Shown: in pieces, positions 16,031-26,137 of the stretch
Layout of the letters: each line of letters begins with the position of its first letter
Position numbering within the stretch: the first letter of the stretch is position 1
DNA from: JANWVO01 sp964458495
GTDB taxonomy: Bacteria > Acidobacteriota > Terriglobia > Bryobacterales > Bryobacteraceae
DNA length: 64,000 nucleotides
Direction of reading: 5' to 3'
Assembly (NCBI GenBank): GCA_964458495.1
Contig: CAYWJB010000009.1
Location: forward strand, 124,001 to 188,000
Translations under genes and position numbers: made by a program
The notes under the pieces: generated by a model
Seen by the model: only the letters and a program-made list of their open reading frames with translations
Told to the model about the DNA's origin: nothing
The model's database searches: none

Positions 16031-16854
16031 TGGCCGCGCGCACTCTTACGGTCAATGCCGACGACTTCGGATTCACGCGCGGCGTCAACCTCGGCATCCT
16101 CCACTGCCACCTGAACGGCATCCTCACCTCTGCCACGCTGATGGCCAACGGCGCGGCGTTCGAGCACGCCGTGGAGCTCGCCCGGTCGCATCCTTCGCTC
16201 GACGTGGGCGCGCACCTGACGCTCGTGCAAGGACTCTCCGTCCGGAGCGGGATGCCGTTGCCGCAGAGCATCGCCGAGCTGGTGCGCGCGCTGGCGCTCC
16301 GCCGCCTGAACGCTTACGACGAGTTGAGGGCGCAGCTGGAGAAGATCCTGGCCTCAGGCCTTCGCGTCACACACCTGGACACGCACAAGCACACCCACCT
16401 GCTGCCTCCCGTTCTGGAGGCGGTCTTGCGTCTGGGCCGCGAGTATGGCGTGCGCTGGGTGCGCCGTCCCTTTGACTTGCCCATGCCCGCCTCCCCCGCC
16501 CCCGCGCCTTTCGCCGTGCGCCTGGTGCGGCGCGCCATGACGCCTTTTCAAGGCGGTCTTGAACGGCGAATCCGCGCCGCAGGCTTGTGCGCCACGGATC
16601 ACTTCGCCGGGTTCCAGTGGACCGGACGTTTCACGGCCGGGGACGTCGCCGCGCTCTTGCGCACACTGCCGCCGGGTACGACAGAGTTCATGACTCACCC
16701 CGGATACTGCGACGAGGACCTGAGAAGCGCGCCAACCCGGCTGAAGGAGAGCCGCGAGGCGGAATTGCGTGTGCTGACCGATCCCGAGGTGCGGCGCGCC
16801 GCCCGAGAGTGCGGCATCCGCCTCGCCGGTTACGCGGACCTGGAGGCGGCGTAG
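16030..16854 (+). CDS. ChbG/HpnK (YdjC) family deacetylase
   Basis: 274 aa. The N-terminal NADDFGFTRGVNLGI supplies the metal Asp pair; HLTLVQG and LDTHKHTHLLP (about residues 119-129) supply the metal His residues; MTHPGY near residue 220 is conserved. The family deacetylates N,N'-diacetylchitobiose (ChbG) or is linked to hopanoid biosynthesis (HpnK). No chitin genes are near. ATG 16030 overlaps the mlaD stop by one base (TGATG), so it is coupled to lipid transport, which favours the HpnK-like reading. Other hpn genes are outside the window. Confidence 0.82.
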   Translation: MAARTLTVNADDFGFTRGVNLGILHCHLNGILTSATLMANGAAFEHAVELARSHPSLDVGAHLTLVQGLSVRSGMPLPQSIAELVRALALRRLNAYDELRAQLEKILASGLRVTHLDTHKHTHLLPPVLEAVLRLGREYGVRWVRRPFDLPMPASPAPAPFAVRLVRRAMTPFQGGLERRIRAAGLCATDHFAGFQWTGRFTAGDVAALLRTLPPGTTEFMTHPGYCDEDLRSAPTRLKESREAELRVLTDPEVRRAARECGIRLAGYADLEAA

Positions 16855-16866
16855 GCGCGGCGCGAG

Positions 16867-17127
16867 TCAGCGCCCGTAATAGGCGGCGTTCTTCTGCGCG
16901 TAATCCTTCCACTTCTCCGGCAGGTCGTCGAGAGCGAAAATGGCGCTCACCGGGCACACCGGCACGCAGGCGCCGCAGTCGATGCATTCCACCGGGTCGA
17001 TGTAGAGCATCTCCGCCTGCTCATAGGCGGGCTCGTCCTTGCGCGGGTGGATGCAGTCCACCGGGCAAGCGTCGACGCAAGCGGTGTCCTTGGTGCCGAT
17101 GCACGGTTCAGCAATCACATAGGCCAT
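16867..17127 (-). CDS. fdxA: 7Fe (3Fe-4S/4Fe-4S) ferredoxin
   Basis: 86 aa. MAYVIAEPCIGTKD start with Cys spaced CIGTKDTACVDACPVDC (the 3Fe-4S cluster plus the distant Cys) and CIDCGACVPVCP (the 4Fe-4S cluster). The ALDDLPEKWKDYAQKN tail is typical of FdxA-type bacterial ferredoxins. Soluble electron carrier. ATG 17127 has GAGAGGGG about 10 nt upstream; the frame could open further but the extra residues are not conserved. A TGC-TAGTTT box lies about 50 nt upstream on the minus strand. Confidence 0.92.
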   Translation of the reverse strand: MAYVIAEPCIGTKDTACVDACPVDCIHPRKDEPAYEQAEMLYIDPVECIDCGACVPVCPVSAIFALDDLPEKWKDYAQKNAAYYGR

Positions 17128-17324
17128 GATGGAATCCCCTCTCGTGCGAAGTGAAACCCAGCTACCTCTCTCCACGAAACTAGCACAGGGCAGCGATCGC
17201 TTTCAATTTCAGGCATTTCCGGCTGATTCTCGGGTATCGGCGCACCGTGCGCGGCGCTGCCTGTACCGGATTTATTGCGGCCGCGTCCCTGCTCCGGGTG
17301 ATGGGCTGCCGAGGCGCCGTCTTC

Positions 17325-17330
17325 TACAAT
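17325..17330 (+). promoter_or_regulatory. -10 box (TACAAT) before galU, leaderless-type
   Basis: TACAAT ends 7 nt before ATG 17338. It overlaps the upstream in-frame ATG at 17329, which therefore cannot be the start if this is the promoter. Confidence 0.45.
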
Positions 17331-17337
17331 GGGCATG

Positions 17338-18225
17338 ATGATTCCGCCCGTACGCAAGGCCGTCTTCCCCGCCGCGGGCCTGGGCACGCGCTTCCTGCCC
17401 GCTACCAAAGCCATGCCGAAAGAGATGCTTCCACTGGTGGACAAGCCTCTCATCCAGTACGGCATCGAAGAGGCCATTGCCAGCGGCATGCGGCACATCG
17501 TGATCGTCACCGGCCGCGGCAAGACCGCCATCGAGGATCACTTCGACGTCTCCTTCGAACTGGAGCAGTTGCTCGAATCCCGGGGCAAGACGGAAACGCT
17601 TGAGGCTGTGCGCGCCATCTCGGACATGATCGACGTGGCCTACGTGCGGCAGAAGGAGGCCCTCGGACTGGGTCACGCCGTGCTGCGCGCCAAGGAACTG
17701 GTGGGGCCGGAGCCGTTCGCCGTCGTGCTCTCGGACGACGTCATCGACGCCCCTGTTCCCTGCCTGCGGCAGTTGCTGTCCGTGTATGAGTTTTACGGCA
17801 CTTCGGTGGTGGCCCTGATGGAGGTCCCGCGCGAGCAAATCAGCGCCTACGGCGTGGTCGCCGCCGAACCGCGCCCGCACGTGGGAATGGACGGGCAGGT
17901 CTTCCGCATCCACGATCTTGTCGAGAAGCCGCGCCCGGACGATGCGCCCTCCAGTCTGGCGATTATCGGACGCTACATTCTGACACCCGAGATCTTCACC
18001 TCGATCGAAGCCACGCCGCCGGGGCGCAACAACGAAATCCAGTTGACCGATGCGCTGAAGCACCTTCTGAAGAACCGCCCCATCTATGGCGTGAAGTTCA
18101 GCGGCAAGCGGTTCGATGCCGGCGACAAGCTCGGCTTCCTGCAAGCCACCGTCGAGTTTGCGCTCAAACGGCCGGACCTGGGCCGCGAGTTCCGTTCCTG
18201 GCTGGCAGGACTCGACCTCGCATGA
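17338..18225 (+). CDS. galU: UTP-glucose-1-phosphate uridylyltransferase
   Basis: 295 aa. KAVFPAAGLGTRFLPATKAMPKEM near the N-terminus is the nucleotide-binding signature; IQYGIEEA, GHAVLRAK, VVLSDDVIDA and VEKPRPD...IGRYIL follow in family order; KFSGKRFDAGDKLGFLQA closes the domain. Makes UDP-glucose for surface polysaccharides. Three ATGs are in frame (17329, 17335, 17338). The last is chosen because the -10 box sits 7 nt before it and the family N-terminus starts just there. Confidence 0.95.
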   Translation: MIPPVRKAVFPAAGLGTRFLPATKAMPKEMLPLVDKPLIQYGIEEAIASGMRHIVIVTGRGKTAIEDHFDVSFELEQLLESRGKTETLEAVRAISDMIDVAYVRQKEALGLGHAVLRAKELVGPEPFAVVLSDDVIDAPVPCLRQLLSVYEFYGTSVVALMEVPREQISAYGVVAAEPRPHVGMDGQVFRIHDLVEKPRPDDAPSSLAIIGRYILTPEIFTSIEATPPGRNNEIQLTDALKHLLKNRPIYGVKFSGKRFDAGDKLGFLQATVEFALKRPDLGREFRSWLAGLDLA

Positions 18226-18226
18226 G

Positions 18227-18304
18227 TCATCCAGCCACCGGCACGGGCAGCAGCAGCGCCAGCAGCAGAGCCCCGATCACCGCCGCGAGCACACGGATCG
18301 CCAT
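18227..18304 (-). CDS. Possible 25-aa single-TM peptide
   Basis: ATG 18304 is preceded by GGAGG with 8 nt spacing and reads MAIRVLAAVIGALLLALLLP followed by VPVAG and a stop: one Arg, then an uninterrupted hydrophobic helix of about 20 residues. It lies in the otherwise empty gap between galU and the DinB gene, convergent with galU. The length and composition are like known small membrane peptides (for example KdpF-type). No homology can be claimed. Confidence 0.4.
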   Translation of the reverse strand: MAIRVLAAVIGALLLALLLPVPVAG

Positions 18305-18349
18305 CGCGCCATCCTCCGCCCGGCATTGTGGACCTTCCGGGCCCGGCTG

Positions 18350-18844
18350 TCAAGCCTCCGGCGCTTCCATGTAGGGCATCGGCGGCACCTTGCCGCGCAA
18401 CCGGGCGTACACGGTGAGCGCGCCGCGGTGGTGAGCCGTATGGTCGCGGATGGCGCCGAGAACGGTGAACCGGGGCGCGCCGCCCATGATCGGCCCGTCC
18501 GGAAGCGGCGCACCCCACTCTTCCGGGCTGTGGGCGCCAATGGCAGCCTTGCCTGCGGCAAAGGCCCGCTCCACCCAGCGCCGGGCCTCGGCGAGAGACT
18601 GCACGCTGCGAACCTCGCGGTCCATGCCCTCCCAGTCCATCGAGAAGCCCGCCGGGTTGAAGGCGCCATCAAAGAACCATTCGATGGTCTGCGCGACGTG
18701 CGCCATCTGCTGCGCGGCGGTGAACGTGCCTTCCGCCGGCGCGAAGCCGGAGTCTTCCTCGGTCAGACTGCGGGTGGAGCGCTCGAAATACTCCTCGATG
18801 TTGGCCAGATCCTGCTCGAGGTCCGCAAGAATGAAATCCTTCAC
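18350..18844 (-). CDS. DinB-family four-helix protein
   Basis: 164 aa, GTG start with GGGGAGGGGG upstream. Four-helix-bundle pattern with the DinB/YfiT metal-binding His residues: one in helix 2 (AAQQMAHVAQTIEW) and the cluster DHTAHHRGALTVY (about residues 132-144). Family members use a metal and sometimes thiol cofactors; the substrate cannot be predicted. MDWEGMDR in the middle may shape the pocket. Confidence 0.8.
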   Translation of the reverse strand: MKDFILADLEQDLANIEEYFERSTRSLTEEDSGFAPAEGTFTAAQQMAHVAQTIEWFFDGAFNPAGFSMDWEGMDREVRSVQSLAEARRWVERAFAAGKAAIGAHSPEEWGAPLPDGPIMGGAPRFTVLGAIRDHTAHHRGALTVYARLRGKVPPMPYMEAPEA

Positions 18845-18919
18845 TGAACGCCCCCTCCCCGGAGGCAGGCTTTAGTGTCGCGCAGCAGCGGGGGAAGCGC
18901 AAGCCCGCCGCGCTGTTCT

Positions 18920-19144
18920 TCAGCGCACGGCGGCGCAGGCGGGCGCCTGATGGCTGGCTGCCAGCAGGCGGAGCACCACGAGATCGGATGGCTGGAAGTA
19001 CATCCTGGGGAGGTTCGCCATCTCCTCGTCGTCCTCGAGCAGGTGAGCGCGCACCAGCGCGCGGAAATCGTCAAGCGTCAGTCCAAGGGCGCGGGCGGCC
19101 TCGGGCTCGCTGTAATAACCTTTGGGCGGGCGATGGGTTCTCAT
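18920..19144 (-). CDS. Small putative DNA-binding (winged HTH-like) protein
   Basis: 74 aa. GYYSEPEAARALGLTLDDFRALVRAHLL resembles the MerR/excisionase-type helix-turn-helix (sequence-recognition helix followed by a wing), and FQPSDLVVLRLLAA matches the position of MerR helix 3. No effector domain. ATG 19144 is chosen at the start of similarity. TACAAT on the minus strand (19169-19174) is a plausible -10, 24 nt upstream. Target unknown. Confidence 0.55.
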   Translation of the reverse strand: MRTHRPPKGYYSEPEAARALGLTLDDFRALVRAHLLEDDEEMANLPRMYFQPSDLVVLRLLAASHQAPACAAVR

Positions 19145-19294
19145 GCCGGTTCGCCTGATGTCACCCCGATTGTAGCCCACCGCCCTGCGACGGCTGAATC
19201 CGCAAATTGTCTGAGATGCCCTCAAATGGGGACGGCGGCGCCTGGACGCAGGCGGAACTATCGTACTAAGGTTCCCCTCGCGGACCCGGCACGA

Positions 19295-19300
19295 TACACT
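19295..19300 (+). promoter_or_regulatory. Putative -10 box for the PLP enzyme gene
   Basis: TACACT lies 23 nt before ATG 19324. The intervening leader carries GGCGGAGG, a Shine-Dalgarno-like sequence, so this is a leadered transcript. Confidence 0.35.
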
Positions 19301-19323
19301 GTTGGGGCGGAGGCACCCCGGCC

Positions 19324-20604
19324 ATGGCATCTCGCCGTATTCTTCATGGAGCCCACCCGTCCACCGAAGTCCTCACGCGCGGGTTCGATCCGCGGCTCTC
19401 GGTGGGCAGCGCCCGTCCTGCCGTTTTCCGAAGCTCGACCTATGTTTTCTCGAGTCCCGAAGCCGCGGAGCGCGCCTTCGCCCTGCTCACCGGCAAGGCC
19501 GAACTCGAGCCCGGCGAGCAGCCGGACCTGATCTATTCGCGCTTCAATCACCCGAACGCCGAGATTCTGGAAGACCAGATCGTGCCGCTTGAGGAGGGAG
19601 CCGAGTGGGCGATCGTCTTCAACTCCGGCATGGCGGCCATCATGACCGCGCTGCTGGCGTTGCTGAAGCCCGGCGACTCCATGGTTTACACCGTGCCGCT
19701 GTACGGGGGCACGCAGCATATGGTTCACGACCTGCTCGAGCCTCTCAACATCCGCTGCTTCCCCGTCATCGCCGGCCATTCGGCGGAGATCGACGAGGCC
19801 ATCCGTACCGCGCCGGATCTCCGGACCGTCTACATCGAAACACCCGCCAACCCCACCATGGTGATGACCGACATCAAGAGGGCCGCGCTCACCGCCGCGG
19901 CGCGCGACCCCAAGCCCGTGGTCATCGTGGACAACACCTTCCTTGGGCCGGCATTCCAGCACCCCATCACCCTCGGCGCGGACCTGGTCATTTACTCCGC
20001 CACGAAGTACCTGGGCGGATTCTCGGACCTGCTGGCCGGCGTCGTGCTGGGCGCGGACAAGTCCCTCGACCACCCCATCCGCGCCCGCCGCGGTCTCTTC
20101 GGCAACATCCTCCAGCCCGACGAGTGCTGGATCCTCGACGGGCGCCTGCCTACCGTCAGCCTGAGGATGAACCGCCAGTCGAAGAACGCGCAGCGGATCG
20201 CTGAGAGCCTCGTCAAGCGGCCCGAAATCCGCCACGTGTACTACCCCACGCTCTTCGACGATCCCGAGCAAATCCGCATCCGCCTTTCCCAGTGCGATTA
20301 TCCAGGCGCGATGATTGCGCTCGACTTGTATGGCGGCAAGCCCGCAGCCTTCGAGTTCCTGCGCAGCATCCGCCTCGCCCACAACGCGGTCTCCCTCGGC
20401 GGCATGGAGACGCTCGTCTGCCATCCGGCCACCACCACCCACGCCGGTTGCAGCGAGCAGGAGCGGCGGATCGCCGGCATCACCGACGGCCTGGTGCGCA
20501 TCTCGGTGGGCGTGGAGGACTGGCGGGACCTGTTGCAGGACTTCGAACAGGCTCTCGACCGCGTCTCGGAGTTCCTGGCCGCGCAGCCGCAGCCCTCGCG
20601 CTAG
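19324..20604 (+). CDS. Cys/Met metabolism PLP-dependent enzyme
   Basis: 426 aa. PLP-binding Lys in YSATKYLGG (about residue 224); Tyr/Arg phosphate contacts in IYSRFNHPN; FNSGMAAIMTALLALLKPGD; ETPANPTM; VDNTF. The C-terminal SLGGMETLVCHPATTTHAG and VRISVGVED match cystathionine gamma-synthase / methionine gamma-lyase type enzymes. An insertion near residues 56-68 (TGKAELEPGEQPD) is seen in a cystathionine gamma-synthase-like subgroup. Exact reaction undecided. The last 4 bp overlap the converging CPBP gene. Confidence 0.88.
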   Translation: MASRRILHGAHPSTEVLTRGFDPRLSVGSARPAVFRSSTYVFSSPEAAERAFALLTGKAELEPGEQPDLIYSRFNHPNAEILEDQIVPLEEGAEWAIVFNSGMAAIMTALLALLKPGDSMVYTVPLYGGTQHMVHDLLEPLNIRCFPVIAGHSAEIDEAIRTAPDLRTVYIETPANPTMVMTDIKRAALTAAARDPKPVVIVDNTFLGPAFQHPITLGADLVIYSATKYLGGFSDLLAGVVLGADKSLDHPIRARRGLFGNILQPDECWILDGRLPTVSLRMNRQSKNAQRIAESLVKRPEIRHVYYPTLFDDPEQIRIRLSQCDYPGAMIALDLYGGKPAAFEFLRSIRLAHNAVSLGGMETLVCHPATTTHAGCSEQERRIAGITDGLVRISVGVEDWRDLLQDFEQALDRVSEFLAAQPQPSR

Positions 20605-21473
20605 CGGAAAAACGTCCGCCAGAAGGCCACCGTGCAGGCGTGCGTCACCATCGCGGCCCGGATGCCGCCCCCGGCACGGTACGCCAGCCCGTAGAACACG
20701 CCCGCCACTGCAGCCACCACCGCGAACCGCCAGTTCGGAAACTCGCGGAAGCCCAGATGCGCCATCCCGAACAGCGCCGACGCCGCCCAAAGCCCGATCC
20801 GCGGCTGCAGCAGCCCGCGGAACAAGAACTCCTCGCTCAGCGCCACCACCCACAGAATCCCGAAGAATGTCGCCGCGGCGCTCAGCACCGTCAGCGGCCA
20901 CGGGCCTGACGGCCACACGGGACGCGCGAAGCCGGTCAGCAACGCCAGCACCAGCGCTACAGGCGCCAGCAGCAGGAAGTACCGCGCTCCCGTCTTCCAC
21001 TCGCGCGGTTCCGGCCAGAAGCCGAAGCCCGCGCCCTCCGGCTGCCAGTCGCGCAGGATGGTGACCAGAGTTGTGCGGATCCACATCAGCTGCCCCAGAA
21101 ACTCCATCCGCAGCTCCCCGGCGGGCGGGTACAGCGGCCGGAAGACCTTGAACAAGACCGGCGCCGCCGCCAGCGCCACCAGGATCGCCCAGCCGTGCCG
21201 GACTTCGCGCAGCGCCGGACTCAACAGGACGAACGCCGCGGCCATCGCCCCCAGCGCCAGAACGCTCGGCAGGCTGCTCTGGGGAACGGCCACATGATAC
21301 AGCGCGCAGGACAACGGCGCCGCCGCCACCAGCAGTCGCGGCTGCCACCGCTCGCGCCACGAGCGGCGCGCCATGCTGGCGTACATCGCTGCCTCCACCA
21401 CTACGGCAATTGCGACCCAGGCGAGCAGCGACGCATCGCCGCCCAGCTTTTCCAGCCATGGCATTCCCTTCAA
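20601..21473 (-). CDS. CPBP family intramembrane metalloprotease
   Basis: 290 aa, about eight TM segments. Motif 1 EEFLFRG (about residue 216), motif 2 FGMAHLGF and motif 3 region RAAMVTHA carry the Glu/His ligands of the CAAX protease/bacteriocin-processing family. Likely an inner-membrane prenyl-type or self-immunity protease; the substrate is unknown. The start could also be MPWLEK, three codons downstream. Confidence 0.85.
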   Translation of the reverse strand: MKGMPWLEKLGGDASLLAWVAIAVVVEAAMYASMARRSWRERWQPRLLVAAAPLSCALYHVAVPQSSLPSVLALGAMAAAFVLLSPALREVRHGWAILVALAAAPVLFKVFRPLYPPAGELRMEFLGQLMWIRTTLVTILRDWQPEGAGFGFWPEPREWKTGARYFLLLAPVALVLALLTGFARPVWPSGPWPLTVLSAAATFFGILWVVALSEEFLFRGLLQPRIGLWAASALFGMAHLGFREFPNWRFAVVAAVAGVFYGLAYRAGGGIRAAMVTHACTVAFWRTFFR

Positions 21474-21516
21474 TCATAGGGCGCGCCGCCGCCCGAGCGC
21501 CCGCGCCGCACAGGTG

Positions 21517-21522
21517 TACAAT
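21517..21522 (+). promoter_or_regulatory. Putative -10 box (TACAAT) for the isomerase gene
   Basis: TACAAT in GGTGTACAAT lies 29 nt before ATG 21552; a leader of about 20 nt would contain GAGAAAGG. Confidence 0.4.
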
Positions 21523-21551
21523 CAGGGCAAGCTCTTGAGAAAGGCTTTCCC

Positions 21552-22442
21552 ATGAACCGTCGTGAATTCCTAGGCTCCTCCGCCGCGTCGCTCGCCGCAG
21601 CGCAGACATCTTCCCAGCGCCTGCCCATGCGGAAAGGCATCTATTGGAGCATGCTGCCCGCGAAGCTCTCCATCGAGGAGCGCTTTGCGCTGGCGAAAGA
21701 ATGCGGCTTCGAATCCGTGGAGTGCCCCACCGAGGACAACCCTGCTGTCGTCGAAGAGATCCTCGCCGCCAGCCGTAAGACGGGCCTGCCCGTACACTCG
21801 GTGATGAACCGCGACCACTGGAAGTTCCCGCTGTCGAGCCCCGATCCGGCTGTCGTGGAGAAGTGCGTCCACGGCATGGAGACCAGCATCCGGAATGCGA
21901 AGGCGTGGGGCGCGGAAACCGTGCTGCTGGTGCCCGCCGTGGTCAACGCCGAGGTCGGTTACAAGCAGGCGTGGGACCGGTCCACCGCGCAGATCCGCAA
22001 GCTCATCCCGCTGGCTCGCGAGAACAAGGTGATCATCGGCGTCGAAGAGGTTTGGAACAAGTTCCTGCTCAGCCCCCTGGAGTTCGCGCAGTATGTCGAT
22101 CAGTTCGAGAGCCCGTGGGTGCGCGCCTACTTCGACGTCGGCAACATGGTGCTCTACGGCTTCCCGCAGGACTGGATCCGCACTCTCGGCAAACGGATCG
22201 TGAAGGTGCACCTGAAGGACTTCGGCTGGCGCACTTACACGCTGCCGGGCGATCCGCCGCAGCGCAAGCGCGTGCCGGAATTTGTCGACCTGCGTGAAGG
22301 CGAGATCGACTGGAAGGCAGTGCACAAAGCGTTCCAGGAGATCGGATACCGCGGCGATGCAACCGTGGAACTTCGGGGCGGGGACGCCGCGTACCTGAAG
22401 GAAGTGAACCGGCGCGTGGATCTGATCCTGGAAGGCGCGTGA
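21552..22442 (+). CDS. Sugar phosphate isomerase/epimerase-like TIM barrel, exported
   Basis: 296 aa. The N-terminus NRREFLGSSAASLAAAQ is a Tat-like signal with RR. The AP-endonuclease-2 TIM barrel follows: ALAKECGFESVECP, VLLVPAVVNAEVGYKQAW, GVEEVWNKFLLSP, FDVGNM, KVHLKDF and TVELRGGD place the metal-ligand Glu/Asp/His residues. Secreted xylose-isomerase-like barrels of this kind are common in Acidobacteria and Planctomycetes, with unknown substrates (hydroxypyruvate, keto-sugars). SppA follows 52 nt later. Confidence 0.82.
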   Translation: MNRREFLGSSAASLAAAQTSSQRLPMRKGIYWSMLPAKLSIEERFALAKECGFESVECPTEDNPAVVEEILAASRKTGLPVHSVMNRDHWKFPLSSPDPAVVEKCVHGMETSIRNAKAWGAETVLLVPAVVNAEVGYKQAWDRSTAQIRKLIPLARENKVIIGVEEVWNKFLLSPLEFAQYVDQFESPWVRAYFDVGNMVLYGFPQDWIRTLGKRIVKVHLKDFGWRTYTLPGDPPQRKRVPEFVDLREGEIDWKAVHKAFQEIGYRGDATVELRGGDAAYLKEVNRRVDLILEGA

Positions 22443-22494
22443 GCGGGCGGCGCGGCGCCGCAGAGGCGCGCAGGAGTCCGCGGAGGAGGGGATC

Positions 22495-24237
22495 GTGAAA
22501 AAGTTCCTGCTAGGCATTCTCGCCGGCTTCATCATCGCCGGCGTCACTTTGGTGGTGGTCGTGTTCGCCGCGGCGAAGTTCGCTCGCCGCGCGCCGGAGC
22601 CGCCCGAGGCGGCGTACCTGTCCCTGCGGCTCGGCGGCGACCTGCCGGAGCTGCAGCCGATGATGCTGCCTCTGCCTGCGCTGGAGTCGAAAGCGCCGCT
22701 CACAGTCGGCGAAGTGTGGAGCGCCCTGCGCCGCGCAGCGCGCGATCCTCGCATCAAGGGCGTGCTGCTGCGCCCGCGGGGGCTCGCCCTCGGCTGGGGC
22801 AAGCTCGAGGAGATCCGCCACGGCATCGAAGAGGTCCGCAAGGCGGGCAAGCCCGTCCATGCCTGGCTGGCAGGCGCGGGGACGCGCGAGTTCTACCTGG
22901 CTTCCGCCGCCGACCGGATCTACATGGCGCCGGAGGACGTGCTCGATATGCGCGGGCTCCGGGTCGAAGCCATGTACATCAAGGGCACTCTTGACAAGCT
23001 GGGCGCCGAAGTCGAGATCGAGCACGCCGGCAAATACAAGGACGCTGGCGACATGTTCACCCGCACCGGCATGAGCCCGGAGACGCGCGAGGCGCTCGAC
23101 GCCATCCTCGACGACCAATACGCTCGCATCTGCCAGACCGTGGCCGCCTCCCGCAAGACCACGCCGGAGAAGGTGCGCGCATGGATCGACGATGGCCCCT
23201 ATATCGCGCCCAAAGCCGTGGCAGCAGGGCTCATCGACGAGCTGCTCTACGAGAAAGATGCCGAGCAGAAACTTGTGGACGCCGCCAGCGCCGGACTGAA
23301 GGACAAGGCCAAGCCGCTCGCCGTGCGCGACTACCTCCGCCTGCCGCAGGACCTCAAGGGCAAGCGTGTGCGGCAGTTCGCGTTCCTTGTGGCTCAGGGC
23401 AACATCCTCCGCTCCGCGCCGGCGGACCTGTTCGGCGAGGAGCAGGCCATCACGCCCCGCAACATCGAGCAGCAGGTGAAGCTGATCGAGAAGGATCCGG
23501 CAATCCGCGGCGTCATCGTGCGCGTGGACAGCCCCGGCGGCGACGCCGTGGCGTCGGACGAGATCCTCGAACACCTGAAACGGCTGTCGAAGAAGAAGCC
23601 GGTCGTGTTCTCCATGTCCGACGTTGCCGCGTCCGGCGGCTATTACATGGCGATGACGGGCGACCCCATCGTCGCCTACCCGGGCACGATCACCGGATCC
23701 ATCGGCGTCATCTACGGCAAGGTGAACCTGCGCGGGCTGTACGCCAAGCTCGGCATCAACAAGGAGATTCTCAAGCGCGGGCGGTTCGCCGATCTCGACT
23801 CGGACTTCCAGAGGCTCACCCCGGAAGGAAGGGCGAAGCTGCGCGACACGATCGACTTCATCTACGCCGGCTTCCTGAAGCGGGTCGCCGAAGGACGCAA
23901 GAAGAAGGTGGAGGAGATCGAACCCTTCGCCCAGGGACGCGTCTGGTCAGGCAAGCGCGCCCTCGAGCATGGGCTGGTGGATGCCGCCGGAGGCATCGAT
24001 GCGGCTGTGGCTCTCATGCGCCAGAAGACCGGCGTCAAGGAAGACGAGCCCGTCCGCCTCGCTGTATTCCCGTCCCCGAAGAGCTGGTTCGACGTCTGGT
24101 TCCGCCCCGCGCCTTCCGATGAAGCCTCCATGGACATGGAAACGGCGATTCTGGCGCGCAGCCTGCCCGCCGGGCTGGCGCCATGGCTCGAGGGAGGGTT
24201 CCTGCGCGTGCTGCCGTATCAGATCCGGATCCAATAG
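22495..24237 (+). CDS. sppA: Signal peptide peptidase SppA, 67K type
   Basis: 580 aa, GTG start with GGAGGAGGGG. One N-terminal TM (residues 4-26), then tandem ClpP-like (S49) domains. The catalytic Lys is expected in the first half (RVEAMYIKGTLDKLGAEVE, about residue 163) and the Ser in SDVAASGGYYMAM (about residue 379). Digests leftover signal peptides in the inner membrane. GSIGVIYGKVNLRGLYAKLGI is strongly conserved. Ends 17 nt from the converging typA stop. Confidence 0.93.
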   Translation: MKKFLLGILAGFIIAGVTLVVVVFAAAKFARRAPEPPEAAYLSLRLGGDLPELQPMMLPLPALESKAPLTVGEVWSALRRAARDPRIKGVLLRPRGLALGWGKLEEIRHGIEEVRKAGKPVHAWLAGAGTREFYLASAADRIYMAPEDVLDMRGLRVEAMYIKGTLDKLGAEVEIEHAGKYKDAGDMFTRTGMSPETREALDAILDDQYARICQTVAASRKTTPEKVRAWIDDGPYIAPKAVAAGLIDELLYEKDAEQKLVDAASAGLKDKAKPLAVRDYLRLPQDLKGKRVRQFAFLVAQGNILRSAPADLFGEEQAITPRNIEQQVKLIEKDPAIRGVIVRVDSPGGDAVASDEILEHLKRLSKKKPVVFSMSDVAASGGYYMAMTGDPIVAYPGTITGSIGVIYGKVNLRGLYAKLGINKEILKRGRFADLDSDFQRLTPEGRAKLRDTIDFIYAGFLKRVAEGRKKKVEEIEPFAQGRVWSGKRALEHGLVDAAGGIDAAVALMRQKTGVKEDEPVRLAVFPSPKSWFDVWFRPAPSDEASMDMETAILARSLPAGLAPWLEGGFLRVLPYQIRIQ

Positions 24238-24253
24238 CGCGCCGCGGCGCCGC

Positions 24254-26053
<1,800 letters not shown>

Positions 26054-26123
26054 GGGAAAACTGCGGGGGAACCTTCATTGTCGCATGGCCGCTCTCCTCC
26101 GCGGCGCCGCATGACGCCTGAGC

Positions 26124-26129
26124 TAGACT
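26124..26129 (+). promoter_or_regulatory. -10 box (TAGACT) before der, leaderless-type
   Basis: TAGACT ends 8 nt before ATG 26138, so transcription should begin at or beside the start codon. Confidence 0.4.
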
Positions 26130-26137
26130 GAAATTGC

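Noticed and set aside
17191..17198. GCGATCGC octamer upstream of ferredoxin
   Set aside because: A single copy noted here; no sign of the repeated HIP1-type use seen in cyanobacteria.
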